Below, one piece after another: positions 10,250 through 21,424 of a stretch of 64,000 nt of DNA. The stretch is from Hortaea werneckii (taxonomy: Eukaryota > Ascomycota > Dothideomycetes > Mycosphaerellales > Teratosphaeriaceae), in the NCBI GenBank assembly GCA_037044905.1, contig JBAOKB010000136.1, positions 62,001 through 126,000 on the forward strand. Direction: 5' to 3'. Under the pieces are notes generated by a model. The model saw nothing but the letters and a program-made list of their open reading frames with translations. It was not told the DNA's origin and did not search any database. The translations under genes were made by a program, and so were the position numbers. Numbering within the stretch: position 1 is the stretch's first letter; every line of letters begins with the position of its first letter.

Positions 10250-10585
10250 TTACGACCGACAATGCTTCTCCCGGTCAGCAAGAGTAGGAGTCACAATAGT
10301 ATCAGTGGCCATAGGAGCTCAACCTCTCCAAGAAGGGCGAAATTAGTGCTCTCAACGGCTGTAGCAGTGTCAAAGACTCGCCTACCTGTCGGTCTCATCC
10401 TATCTAATTGAGTTCTCATCGTGGATGGAGGTTAGTTCAGTGAGCTTCTCCCGCGATAGTTGGCTGTTTTCTATACCGATCGGGGGAGGATGAATTGCTC
10501 TGTGGTTCCGCGCGTCTAAGAATTTATTCATGTTGTCACTAGGTTCGTCGAAGTTGGACTTCATCGGCGATGCAGCATAGGTCAT
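10250..10585 (-). CDS. Candidate small gene, 64 residues, function unknown
   Basis: ATG 10585 opens MTYAASPMKSNFDEPSDN. Donor GTATAG at 10476 follows phase 1, and the 72-bp intron contains ACTAAC before TTAG at 10404. A tiny second exon 10386-10403 ends at GTAGGC, and the third exon 10250-10317 reads APMATDTIVTPTLADREK to TAA. All three junctions keep phase, giving 64 residues. There is no domain, signal peptide or homology that I recognise. The main doubt is the 18-nt middle exon; the first exon alone could also run on unspliced to a stop at 10400. Confidence 0.27.
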
Positions 10586-11125
10586 TGGATTTGGGTGGGA
10601 TGCTACATCTGTCCGGCTTCTTAAGAGACGGCCGCTCTCATTGGTTTCGTGAATAAATCAGAGTGGAAGTGTTCCCGTGCCATACGGTATTGATTTCCCC
10701 AGATGAGCATGGAGGATGTACGATGTACGGGCCTCCGACGATGCGAGATGTTGATTGGCCGGCTTAGCGAGGTGGAGGTGACGTTACGGTTGCAGGGTCC
10801 AGACGTCTCAGTCGGTCAATCACAAGCACAAGCACAACGCCATACACTACTTCATTATTATCTTGTTATTAATTACTATGGCCTCTCCCATATTTCCACC
10901 TTCATCCTCCCCATAATCGAATATCCTCGACTCGAGAGCCAACCCATAGATATACAATCCATCTCCCATTCCCCCTTCCACCACCTCCTACACAACATGG
11001 CGACATAAGAGATGGCTATAACAACCACGCGGTAACCAACCAAACACCGATCCCACCTCGCCACCACCTCTCGAGACTCCTCCCCACCCTCCCATTCCCC
11101 ACCGAATCTCCGCCCATCGAGGAAT
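10586..11125. promoter_or_regulatory. Upstream region of the NIPA-like gene
   Basis: 540 bp before ATG 11126, becoming C/A-rich toward the start, typical of a fungal 5' UTR. No specific site was assigned. Confidence 0.4.
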
Positions 11126-12997
11126 ATGGGAACATGGTCCAACCTCACCCCCGGCGCCAGCGTCGCCCTCGGCATCATCGTCGGCCTCCTCAGCACCTGC
11201 ATCCAGTCCGTCGGCCTGACCCTGCAACGCAAATCCCACATGCTCGAGGACCTCCACTATGCCCTCCACGACCGTCGTCCCGCCTACCGCCGCCGTCGCT
11301 GGCAGATCGGCATGTTCCTCTTCCTGCTCGCCAACATCGTCGGCTCCAGTATCCAGATCACCACCCTCCCGCTCCCGCTGCTGAGTACGTTGCAAGCGTC
11401 CGGGTTGGTGTTTAACAGCTTGCTGGCGAGTCTGCTGTTGAAGGAGCCCTGGACGTGGCGGACGGGGTGTGGGACGCTGTTGGTTGCCGGTGGTGCGGTG
11501 TTGATTAGTTTGTTCTCTGCCTTGCCCGAGCCGAGCCATAGTCTCACCCAACTCATCGAGTTGCTCGGCCGCAGCACCTTCCTCGCTTGGTTCATCCTCT
11601 CCCTCCTCCTCGTGCTGGGCCTCCTCGCTATGGACTTCGCGATGCGGAAAGTCGGATCTGAGAAACAGCGGGACAGTCCCCGCTTATACATCATCCGCGG
11701 TTTGAGCTACGGCGCCATTTCCGGGATCCTCTCCGCGCACGCCCTCCTCCTCGCCAAAAGCGCCGTCGAACTCCTCGTCCGCAGCCTCGTCGACAAGAAA
11801 AACCAATTCAGCAATTACCGCTCCTGGCTCCTCCTGCTCGCCTTCCTCATCCTCGCCCTCTCCCAACTCTACTACCTCCACCTCGGCCTCCGCCTCATCT
11901 CAACCACGATCCTCTACCCCTTCGTCTTCTGCATCTACAACATCGTCGCCATCCTCGACGGCCTCATCTATTTCCGCCAAATGGACCGTCTACCTCCTCT
12001 TCACGCGGGTCTGATCGCCCTCGGCACCGTGGTACTCTTAGCAGGCGTCTTAGCCCTGAGCTGGCGTTTCCAGGACGACGATGACGAGGAGGTGGATGCT
12101 CCCGAGCATGAGCACGTCCATCCTAAACACGAGTTCCCCCAAACCGTCCTCACACCCGGCTCCGGCTTCGTCGCCGACCCTCCGGATACCGATGAGACGG
12201 AGTCGGCGCTTGCTGATGACGATGAGGAAGCATCGGACGTTGATGTTGCCCACTCAGCGGCTCCGCATGAGGAAAGGCCTCTGCTCGTCGATCATAAGTC
12301 CCGCTTCACGAACCCGACCATGATGGGAAGGAAGAGCAGGAGTTCCCACCGTTCTTCTTCTTTGAATACCACGCACACGCACCTGAGGAGTCGCAGGAGG
12401 CGCGCGGCCACGTTGCGCGAGGTGCTGGATATTTGGGAGGAATTGGGCGATCGTGATACCCCTCAGTCTGCTGCTGGTCGCGAACAGGAGGAGGAGATTC
12501 GGAACAGGGATACTGGTGGTGACAGGGAAGAGGGGCAGACGCCACGGTATGGCACTTTCACCCCCCATCATCCTCCCGCGGAAGCAGCGGATGAAGAGAG
12601 CAGAAGCCGAGCCACCAATCATCCCCACACTCGATCAACCTCGCCCGTCCATCGCGAGGCGGACCCCACATCAGCCCTCCTATCCCCTGACCTGAACACC
12701 GAGCATGAGCACGACCACACCCCCCGTCCTCGCGCCCGGACCTTGCCTAATTTTCTTGTAGAGTCGACCTCGACCAGTGCACGCCAGAGCCGGAGACGTA
12801 GAGGGAGGAGACGACGCAGTACGAATGAAGGGGCCGCTGGGGGTAGTGCGGGAGGGGCGCTTTTTAGTGAGTTGGTGAGGTGGGGGTGGTGGGCGCGGAG
12901 GGATAGGGATAGGGATGATGAGGACGAGGGCGGGGATGGGGGTGGGGGTGGGGTTGAAGCGGGGAGGAGAAGACGGAGGAGTGGGTATGGTCCATGA
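11126..12997 (+). CDS. NIPA-family membrane protein (Mg_trans_NIPA/DUF803), putative Mg2+ transporter
   Basis: Single-exon 623-residue frame starting ATG 11126 (MGTWSNLTPGASVALGIIVG). Residues ~10-335 hold about nine hydrophobic helices, with GLTLQRKSH after the first and a repeated small-residue pattern (STLQASGLVFNSLLASLLLK) typical of the NIPA/DMT superfamily. After ~340 the tail is hydrophilic and disordered, with an acidic/histidine patch (DDDDEEVDAPEHEHVHPKHE) that could bind metal, then Arg-rich low complexity. By family knowledge NIPA proteins move Mg2+ across membranes; substrate and membrane here are not shown. The 540-bp upstream region and the single exon give no regulatory clue. 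It is convergent with the SRP receptor gene. Confidence 0.85.
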   Translation: MGTWSNLTPGASVALGIIVGLLSTCIQSVGLTLQRKSHMLEDLHYALHDRRPAYRRRRWQIGMFLFLLANIVGSSIQITTLPLPLLSTLQASGLVFNSLLASLLLKEPWTWRTGCGTLLVAGGAVLISLFSALPEPSHSLTQLIELLGRSTFLAWFILSLLLVLGLLAMDFAMRKVGSEKQRDSPRLYIIRGLSYGAISGILSAHALLLAKSAVELLVRSLVDKKNQFSNYRSWLLLLAFLILALSQLYYLHLGLRLISTTILYPFVFCIYNIVAILDGLIYFRQMDRLPPLHAGLIALGTVVLLAGVLALSWRFQDDDDEEVDAPEHEHVHPKHEFPQTVLTPGSGFVADPPDTDETESALADDDEEASDVDVAHSAAPHEERPLLVDHKSRFTNPTMMGRKSRSSHRSSSLNTTHTHLRSRRRRAATLREVLDIWEELGDRDTPQSAAGREQEEEIRNRDTGGDREEGQTPRYGTFTPHHPPAEAADEESRSRATNHPHTRSTSPVHREADPTSALLSPDLNTEHEHDHTPRPRARTLPNFLVESTSTSARQSRRRRGRRRRSTNEGAAGGSAGGALFSELVRWGWWARRDRDRDDEDEGGDGGGGGVEAGRRRRRSGYGP

Positions 12998-14295
12998 GGG
13001 GACGGGGCGTGGGGATTTGGATGAGAGGCGGGTTTTGGGAGGGGATAGATGGTTTTTGCTTTGGAGGGGTTGGAGATTAGGGATAGCGGGGAACGGTGAG
13101 GGAAGAGGTGGGGAAAGAGAGGCAGGCATCAGGACATATGGCTTCCGAGCACCCCAATCATCGTGTCTACTCCCTCTCCGGGGCGGGAAGGATGGAAGAA
13201 TAAGTGGATGCAACTATTTTGCGTCGGGCAGAGTAGGATGGTGGCAGTGGCAGTGGCAGTGGCGGTGAAAGCGGTGGCGATCGTGTTGTAGTAGTCTTCT
13301 CCTTTTCTCTTCTTGTGATACCCATGGATAAAATTTCAAGGCTTTAGGATTTCTTTGTTTTTGCCCCTTTTAGACTTTCCTTTGTCTCTCTATCTCTCTC
13401 CTCTTAAGGCCGTGAGATCATAACTCCTTCCCCTTGCCTTTCATTATATCCCCTTTCTCTTCTGGGTTTTCGTTGTATAGTTGCTGTTCTTATGCATTTC
13501 ATCTCTCGCAAGAGAAAGAAAGAAGGAAGGGAGAAGGAAAGGAGAAGTGTTCACTTCTTATTCTCCAGTCTCTTCCCTACTTTCCCCCCTCCCCCCAACC
13601 AAACCTTTCCTTTCTTCCCCTTCCCTCCATTTCCCCTTCTTTCTCCCGGCTTGTGGAGAAGGGTGGGAAAGGGGGTTTTCTACCTTCGGCTACTACTTTC
13701 TAATCTTTGCCCCTTCCCCCCCCCCCCAAAAAAAACATCCCGAAAAAGTCTGGGAAATGCGGAACTCTGAATCTAAAAAGCGCTGATAGGTAGTAGTCGT
13801 CATTGTAGTTGTTCTTTCTCTTTTGAGCTAGAACCTCCTTTTGGTATTGCTAATACTTCATACTTTCACTTTTTCCCCCTAATCCTCTCATCTCCTCCAA
13901 TTTCTTTTTCTTTTTTTTCTTTTTCTCTGCTCCCCTCTAGAGACCTGTCCATGTACTCGCTTTGTCATCTCTGCTACCTTGATTTCTCCTCCTCTTTGAG
14001 TCCTTTTTTTTATTTTTTTTTCTTTTGCCCCCGCTTTTCGGCCCCCCCCCCCCCCCCCCCCACTCACAGACAACCTCCGGGTAACCAATACATGTGGAAC
14101 TATACCTCTCTCTCCTCCCTCATTTCTGACTAATCACCTTATCTTTGCTTCCGCCTTAAAACTTGTGTCCTCGCATAAGCCCATCTCGGATGCATGAAAA
14201 GAATAGAAAGATTAGTAGAATCCAAGGTAGCTTGGACAATATCTCTTAAACCCCCCTTCCCCCCTTCCCCCTTTACCTTTTCTTTCCTCTCTTTG

Positions 14296-14326
<31 letters not shown>

Positions 14327-14734
14327 TTCGAAGGTATGTATCTTTGCTCCTCAATCCTGGACACGATCTGAAGGGATGAGAGTAAGGGAGGAGCTAGATA
14401 GTACCCTTCGTAGAATGAGAACCAGAGGAAAAGCGAAGAGGAATGTGAGCTTCTTATCTTGAGGGCAAAGAGTCGCTGATGTATAGATGGAGACGAGGAC
14501 GATCTTGACCTGCATCCATGTAGAACAGACCGCTAAGGGGAAAGGGGTGGAGGAAACTAAGATGTAGAGGGAGATACGGGACGTCGGCGGCAGCAGCAGC
14601 AAGAGGGAGCGAAGCGGCCAGACAAATTTGTAGTCATTCTTTCATCAATCAATCCAAAATCTCCTCCTTCCAGCCCTTTTCCCTCTTCCCCATCCCTGCC
14701 CCCCTGTGCCCTCAGCACACCACAACCCCTGCCC
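12998..14734. other. Long convergent intergenic region, low complexity
   Basis: 1.7 kb between two convergent stops. It contains AGTGGC tandem units at 13242-13266, C12 at 13716-13727, C20 at 14042-14061 and a (CT)n run near 14302-14322, with heavy pyrimidine skew throughout. No coding frame is credible. Confidence 0.6.
14042..14061. repeat. Poly-C run, 20 nt
   Basis: Twenty consecutive C on the plus strand in the intergenic region between the NIPA-like and SRP receptor genes. Confidence 0.95.
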
Positions 14735-17290
14735 TTACTTCAACAGTTTATCAACCGCCCACCTCACATTCAGCCCCCTGAGATCCCCATAATGCTGCCC
14801 GACACCCAGAAAAACCACGGGGATCCCCGTGGCGTGCACCATACTGACCAGCGTCCCGACCATGTCGCCCACCGTGTCGCACTTGGAGATGATGAAGCCG
14901 TCGAGGCCGGTGCCGTTGTTGCGGAGTTGGCCCTGGAAGATGGGAGGGTTAGCGTTGGGGTGGCTTGTATGCGAGGGGAGGGAATGGGGGGTTTGTAGAG
15001 GAAGGAGGGAAGGAGGGGAAGGGGGAGGGGGAGATGGGTGTGGTGATGAGGGTCCCCGTAACGGGGATGTAGGAAGGGTGACGCAGGGAAAACGGGGAAG
15101 AGGGGGTAAGTGAAGGGGCAAGTAGAAGGATGAGAAGAGGAGCGGTGTTGGGGGGTGGAGGGTGGAGGGGAGGTCAAAGGTAAAGAAAAGAAACAGGGCA
15201 AAAAGGAGACGAGGGCACCACAAAAAAAAAAAAAGAAAAGGAAAAGGAAAGAAAACACATACCTTCCCATCCACAAACTCCCTGGCGAAATTCCTCGCCT
15301 GCGCCACCGAATCCGTGCCCACCAGCGCCTCGCCCACCATAAACACCTTATCCGGGTTGGCCAGCTGGCTAAATTTCGTCAGGCTCGACATCAACCTACT
15401 ATCATTATGTCTGCGGCCCGCCGTATCAATCAGGACCACATCCCACGCCAACCCACCACCAACCCCTCCCCCTCCCTTCCCCTCCGACCCTTCCGGGGAA
15501 GGTTTAGAAGCATACCCCACCGCCTCCCTCGCTACCCCCGCCGCATCGCCCCCGTACCCGCGGTCGAACAGTTCCACGCGCCCGACTTTCTCCCTGCGGC
15601 TCAGCTCCGCGAGATTCCGAACATGCACGCGGAGTTGTTCGACGGCGCCGGAGCGGAAAGTGTCCCCCGCTACGACTAAGACTCTGAAGTGGTTTTGGAG
15701 GAGAAAATAGGCGATTTTGCTCAGGTTGGTGGATTTGCCCACGCCGTTGACGCCGACGATGGAGATGACGTAGGGGCGTGGAGCGGATTGCTTTACGGCG
15801 CCAGTGGTGGTGACGCGGGTGATCTCCCGCAGTAAGTCGAGGGAGGTCGTCGGTGTCAGCATGCGCGTCAGCGCTTTCTCCATCGCGCTCCGGATCGTCG
15901 CGTCGATGGTGGTGAAGGAGGCGGTGCGGGAGTCGAGGAGGTCCTTTTCCACCGAGGCCGACAGGCGTTCGGCTGCTTCGCGCGCGACGTTTTTTTGTAA
16001 CAGGGCGTTTTGCATTTGTTGTAAGGGTTGCGCGAGGTCTTGTTTGGTTAGGGTGCGGCCGCCGACTAGGTTCTGGAAGAGGGAAGTGATGCGGGTGGTG
16101 GTGCTGCCGAGGAGGCCGCGAGATTCTTCGTCTGAGACGGGATTGGGTTCTGAAGGGGAGGATTTGGTTTTGCTGGTGGACGATGATGATTTGGAGTGCT
16201 GCTGCGCGAGGATGGATTCGATTTCATCGTCGAGGTCTTTCAGGACGAATTCGCCTTTTCCTGTCCGTTGGCCCATTTGGGTGGAGTCGGCGTTTTGGAT
16301 CTCGGCGGGATCTTCGTCGGCTCCTACTGCGGAGGTGTCGGCGTCTGCTGTAGCGGAGTAGTCGAGCGTGCTGTCGTCTCCCGTATCTTCCACCGCTACG
16401 CCACTTTGATCCCATCTCCGTTTCGCTTTCGCTGTCCCTTTCCCTCGGACGCTGCGACTTCCTGCTTCGTCCCCTGATGTACCGGGTGTTCCGCCCGGAG
16501 TGGCTTGTAGATGTTGAGCTTTCCGTGCTCGTCGGGAAGTTTTGCCTCCCGGACCGGATTTTGCTTGTAAGAGGTGTCCTGAAGGGGTGCTGGGACGGGA
16601 TGCATCCGGCGTCACTACGGGTGTTGCATCTGTGCTGCTATTTACCACATCTTCCCTCCTAAAAGCAGGAGTGGATTTCTTCAGAACTCCTGGAGGTGGT
16701 GGCGGCGGCTCTTCTCGTTCCGTATCATGGTCTTCTCCCGCCGATGAAGAGGGTGGGGTCAATTCAGCAGGACCTTCGGAGTCGCTCTGTCTTCTCGCGG
16801 TAGAGCCGGTATCCAACCTTTGAATGAGTGCATTGAAGGTCTGATCGAACTGGTGGGTGTCGAGGTGGACCCGGTCGGGCTTCTTGAGCTCGGCACCATA
16901 CTGCTTGAGGAAGAGGGTCTTGACGGCGGCGAGGAGGTCATCGACCCATGAGAGGTTAATCAAGGCATTGTAGACTGCCTGAATGGAGATGTTTTAGCAT
17001 GCGATCCTCATATGTTCATGTCGAGTGTACGTATGCGAATATCAAGAGAAGAGGACAAGACCCACCACAAAGCAGAGTCCTACGTCCTTGGCACTCGTCC
17101 ACTTGAGTGTGTATCGATCTTTGCGATAGCTCTTCGCTTCTCCGTCCTGGCTGCCCTTTAAATCCCTCTTCTCCTCAATCAAGACATCCGAGACCAGGTT
17201 GTTGATGACGTGGGGGGAGAAGTCGGGGGTGTAATGTCGACGCCAGAGGACGATGCCGGAGGTGGTGAGGATCTCGAATGCGTCGAGCAT
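14735..17290 (-). CDS. SRP101: Signal recognition particle receptor alpha subunit
   Basis: Exons 17066-17290, 15263-16978 and 14735-14932 join in phase 0 to give 712 residues. The N-terminal SRX domain is clear (MLDAFEILTTSGIVLWRR, then SWVDDLLAAVKTLFL), followed by a charged disordered linker. The NG GTPase domain has G1 GVNGVGKST from residue 484, DTFRSGAVEQL, G3 DTAGR near 593 and G4 SKCD near 663. This peripheral ER protein docks the ribosome-SRP complex through reciprocal GTPase activation with SRP54 and binds the membrane via SR-beta. Intron 2 (14933-15262) is 330 bp, a multiple of three with no in-frame stop, so a retained form would insert 110 residues inside the GTPase domain. Intron 1 lies at the conserved CFV/AVYNAL position. 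Confidence 0.95.
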
Positions 17291-17683
17291 GATCTCTCAC
17301 TCACCAAGACGGTGTAGGAGTCAATCAAATGAGTGGGATGGGATTGATTGAATTATTGACACGGTGGCCAAATAAGGTATTTATGTACCTAGGTAGTATT
17401 CTATCCTTCGTAGTCATTCACATGTTCATACTGTGGTGGGGCCCACTGATCGCGCGCTGCTTTCCCCGGATTTCCCAGCTTTGAGCCTCAATGTCCACCC
17501 AAATTCCGAGACCCTGACTTTGCCTAACTTGACCTGACACCAACTGTGAACACGACCACCACTTATACAATCCTCTGTCATTTACTTACACCCACCTATT
17601 CGCCACATCCAACCACCACCTCCCTGAAGTCGATATCGATCAAGAAGAAGCAAAGAAACGGGAAAGAGAAAAATATCGGAAAA
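17291..17683. promoter_or_regulatory. Divergent promoter region SRP101 / YIF1
   Basis: 393 bp between the two start codons. TACCTAGGTA near 17387 is a motif that recurs upstream of other genes in this window. Both flanking genes serve the early secretory pathway, so shared control is possible. Confidence 0.5.
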
Positions 17684-19323
17684 ATGCAACGACCCCCCTA
17701 CAACCCAGGCATCCCCCCCGCCAACTCCCCTCCCCTCCACCACCCCGTCCCCCAACACGTCTCCACCGTCCCCCAACTCCGCTCGCCACCGCCTCCCTCC
17801 CAATCCGCCAACAGCTACGGCTATGGCCAACCTTCTCCCGCGCAGGGTGCTGCTACCGGCGCAGGTGGCATGGGTGGTGCTCAAGGAGCTGGCGGGTTCA
17901 TGCATCCGGCTTTCGGAGGCGCGGGTGGTGCGAATGGGTTTGGGGGTTTCATTAATGATCCGACGGCCCAGATGGGGCTGCAGATGGGTCAGGGCGCTTT
18001 GAAGGTCGGGCAGGAGTATATGGAGCAGAATGTAAGTGGTGTTGATCTCGTGATGTTGGGTATCTCTGGCTGGCATCGTGAGGCTGGGCTTGGGGTAGAA
18101 ATAGTGTTGTGGATGTGCAAGGGATATGATGGACCTGAGGCAAGAAAGTCTAATTACTAATCCTGACAATTCGCGATTCTAGTTTAACCGCTACGTCAAC
18201 GTCTCCCAGCTGAAACACTACTTCAACGTCTCCAACTCCTACGTCCTGACCAAACTCTACATCGTCCTATTCCCCTGGCGCCACCGACCATGGGTAAGCC
18301 TTTCCCCCTCCATTTCCCCTTCTACTCCCGCCCCGCCTCCCACCGTACTAACCCTCCATGTCTCCATCTAGAGCCGTCAACAATCCCGCCTCGACCCCTC
18401 AGCCCGAAACACCGACTTCCTCCCCCCGCGCGAAGACATCAACAGCCCCGACATGTACATCCCCCTGATGTCCTTCACGACCTACATCTTGCTCTCGACG
18501 CTCCTCGCAGGCCTGAACGGGCGCTTCGAGCCCCAACTCCTAGGCATCACTTTCTCCAACGCCTCCGTCATCATCCTCCTCGAACTCTTGGTTCTCTGGG
18601 GCGGGAAGTACTTTTTGAATATTGAGTCCAGTAGTCAGATTTACGACCTCGTGGCTTATTCCGGGTATAAGTTCGTCGGGGTTATTGTGACGATTGCTGT
18701 TTCGGCCCTGTGGAATAAGGGGGTCGGGACGGGGGGTTGGGTCGGGTGGGGGGTTTTTGGATATGCTTTTTTGAGTAATGCTTTTTTCTTGGTGAGTTCT
18801 CTCTCTCTCTTTTTTCTTTCTTTTTTTCATGTTTGCACTTTCTGTTCAGAAGCGAGGAATGTTGAGTGGAGAGAAGGGGAAGTGAGGGAGGGAGTCCTCG
18901 CTGGAGAGCGTGGCAGTCCTCTCTCTTTCTTCCCCTCTCCCATCCTCGTCCCCAAATTCCATTCCATTGCCTTGCCTTGCAAAACCGCGGAATGAGAGGG
19001 TCAAATTGCCCTCCTCCCTCCCTCCCTCACAATTCCCCCCCCCCCCCCCCCCCCCCCCCCAAAAGAAAGAAAGAAAGAAAAAAAAAAAAAAAAAGAAACG
19101 CTCCGCTAACCACTTTCCTCCCTTTCTCTATCTCCAGCTCCGAAGCCTCAAATACGTCCTCCTCCCCCCGGACAACCACATGCAGAACCCCATCGCCCGC
19201 GGCCAGCGCGCCCGCCGCACTCAGTTCTTGTTTGTTTACAGCTACGTCGTCCAGTTCGCGTTTATGTGGTGGTTGACGGCGCTGGAGTTTGGGAAGGATG
19301 CTGGGGCTAAGAAGGCTGCTTAG
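17684..19323 (+). CDS. YIF1: Yif1-family ER-Golgi membrane protein
   Basis: Four exons (17684-18031, 18183-18293, 18372-18791, 19138-19323) in phase 0 give 354 residues. The N-terminal ~115 residues are Pro/Gly-rich and cytosolic. FNRYVNVSQLKHYFNVSNSY then begins the conserved Yif1 core, followed by YIVLFPWRHRPW and about five transmembrane helices (YIPLMSFTTYILLSTLLAG, VIILLELLVLWGGKYF, GYKFVGVIVTIAVSALW and others), ending QFAFMWWLTALEFG. Family knowledge: Yif1 with Yip1 and Yos1 acts in COPII vesicle budding and fusion between ER and Golgi. Intron 3 (18792-19137, 346 bp) is unusually long and holds C26 and A17 runs. The gene is divergent from SRP101. Confidence 0.93.
19035..19094. repeat. 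Poly-C (26) and poly-A (17) runs inside YIF1 intron 3
   Basis: C26 at 19035-19060, a short A/G stretch, then A17 at 19078-19094, all on the sense strand of the YIF1 intron and ahead of the branch site CTAAC at 19106. Confidence 0.95.
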
Positions 19324-20576
19324 AGAGAGGACGAAAGCGGGGGGGCTATGGTTTGAATTCGGAGCGGTTGGTGGGATACGAGGAGGTGGAATGTGAGAAT
19401 GATTCCTGGCGCGTTGGGGATAGGATGGTGGTTGTTTCTGGGAGAGGAAGGTGGTTGAGGAATTCCTTGTGTTTCTTTGTGTGTGCTAAGCGTTCAAGCG
19501 TCTAGAGAGAGAGGGAGATAAAAAGGTGGAAGCGTGGTTTTTCTTCTTCGGATGGAAAGTCAAGTCTCGAAGAACAGAAGTCTCTTTGCTATGAATCTTT
19601 CCTTTACTCTTTTTTTTTCTTTCTTTTTTGATCCTTTCGATTGGAAGGCTTTCTCTGTTCATATCATTTTCGGGCCGTCTGATCTTTCCAGCCTTCTTAT
19701 CTAGGTCAGACGGGGATGACAAGGCTTAACTGTTCTCCACTAGCCCCTCAAGGAGAGGGAATCTCACACCGTGTTACTTGTGAAGAGAATGATACGCTGC
19801 TCGATAGCATATGATTAAACACCAAATTCGTCGACTTTGATTGACATAGGAACGACTAGCCAACTGCATCTGTCAAGGTTTTTGGCTTCATGTGCGTAGC
19901 AGGAAGCGTAGAGTACACGGATTCGGCTTCCCGCGTCAGGCAATGATCTGTTAGTACATACCCTAATGTGACACTGAATCCTTTCTCACCCTTGCCACTG
20001 CTGTCGTAGCCACCGTGAAACCTGTATCCGAGCGTAAAGTACGACATGGCCTCGACGAGTATGAAGATGAAGGCTCATGTATCATTTCTGCACCTGCAAC
20101 GATGGCGCAGCCCGCGCTACAATGTCTCTTGGAGACAACTACGAAGCTCGAGCTGGATTTATCGGCTGATCCAGACGGCACTTGGACTCTACTTTCTGTC
20201 AACGAGAACGCCGTCAAGTGAAGGCTGTCTTGAAGGAGTTGTCCCCACAGAAACTGAGTGGAGGAAGAGGGGAGAATATCAACTCCATAGCCCATAAGAG
20301 TTCTCGAGCATCTGAACCACACCGATGATTCGCCTACAGCAATGTGTGGACTCCTCAGTACCATAACGCCATGTTAGCCGTGGTGGGCGACATGAGATCA
20401 CGGACATCTCGTAGCGGCGCAACTGACCAGGGCACTTAAAAGCAGCGTCGTTGCCTCTGCTCAGGCGGTTTCGTTCCTACTCCCATACCTCAACATTCCC
20501 TCTACCGTCAAGCTTCGGTCAGCAAAAGCAGCTCTCGATCCATCCAATAAGCATCAAAGGCCTCTCTTTTTTCAGC
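19324..20576. other. Intergenic with a possible orphan coding exon
   Basis: 1.25 kb. On the plus strand ~19967-20221 reads SFLTLATAVVATVKPVSERK and on through DLSADPDGTWTLLSVNENAVK to a stop, an amino-acid mix that looks coding, but no ATG or upstream exon could be fitted. The minus-strand frame over the same DNA looks less natural. A TATA-like ACTTAAAAG near 20434 precedes the next candidate gene. Confidence 0.35.
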
Positions 20577-21049
20577 ATGAAGACTTCCTTTGCAATGATG
20601 GCCGCGCCCTCGGCCTTACCCCCTGTGTCCAGGGTGTTGTGCTTGTCTACCACAGCATAACTTATAGTATCGCGCCCATCGTCCAAACGGGTCTTTCTGT
20701 TCAACCAAAACCTTACCCGATCCAGTGCGGACAGCTGGATAACGCCATGGTCGACAGCTGCCAAGCTTGACGGCAATACCGGATCGCAGCAGCAAGGGTT
20801 ATACTGCGCATGTCCATGCTTTGGGCAGGTACAATTGTAATGGCCATGCGCAACGGCCTTCAGATGGTAGGTCTGCCCCGTGAAGCCCAGGAGAACACGG
20901 AGACACTGATTGCCCACATTGCAGCGACCGTCGTCGCACCGAACGGCGACCGAATTGAGAACGTCGCCAACGACTCTCGTTGCCAGCACTTGTGCTGTGG
21001 CGCCGGTGCGTATGGGACTGAAGTCTCGGCATGGCAGTGCAAGATCTAG
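20577..21049 (+). CDS. Doubtful small cysteine-rich secreted protein, exon model unresolved
   Basis: ATG 20577 follows a C/T-rich leader (CTCTTTTTTCAGC) as expected for a fungal 5' UTR and opens MKTSFAMMAAPSALPPVS, but the frame stops within 27 codons. Two further plus-strand stretches look protein-like. One is open into ~20768 with VVLVYHSITYSIAPIVQTG and YPIQCGQLDNAMVDSC. The other, ~20810-21049, ends RCQHLCCGAGAYGTEVSAWQ and stops. Shared small size and Cys content suggest a secreted protein with introns or a frameshift. A 287-residue minus-strand frame covers the same DNA and cannot be fully excluded. Function unknown. Confidence 0.25.
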
Positions 21050-21424
21050 GATCCATAGCGGTGCAACATTGGCCAAGCAGACGAGATCTAGGCCGCGCTC
21101 TTGCATTTTGCCAAAAGGAAGCGACCGCTCTGCTTGGTTTAATGTGCAAGAGGGTGGGATTCGGTGCTTGTCTTGTTGCCTCTTCGTAGGAGCTAACAAG
21201 GGCTCGGGATTGCGATGATCGGAGAATGATTGGTCAATGATCAAAAGAATGATTCTGCGGTAGGGATGAAATGCCCAGGGGTATATACCAAAAAAACCAA
21301 AAGCCGTGAGGCCTACCCATCTCTCCCCTTTCCCACGAAACGCCCCCGTCCGTAAAGACACCCCCTCATCACAAACATTCACATATCACCCCCCCCCCCC
21401 CCCCCCCCCCCCCCCAGACCAATA
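21050..21424. other. Intergenic with poly-C run
   Basis: 375 bp between a doubtful plus gene and the CNL1-like stop. C27 runs at 21389-21415, ten bases beyond the CNL1-like stop codon, and would be poly-G on that gene's sense strand. Confidence 0.6.
21389..21415. repeat. Poly-C run, 27 nt
   Basis: Twenty-seven consecutive C on the plus strand immediately 3' of the CNL1-like gene. Confidence 0.95.

Noticed and set aside
19963..20364. 133-residue minus-strand ORF with ATG
   Set aside because: Opposite frame of a stretch that reads more naturally on plus; neither is supported enough to call a gene.
20519..21382. 287-residue minus-strand ORF
   Set aside because: It is long but has no recognisable domain, runs antisense to several protein-like plus-strand stretches, and its ends do not fit splice or start context. 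Kept only as an alternative to the plus-strand candidate.
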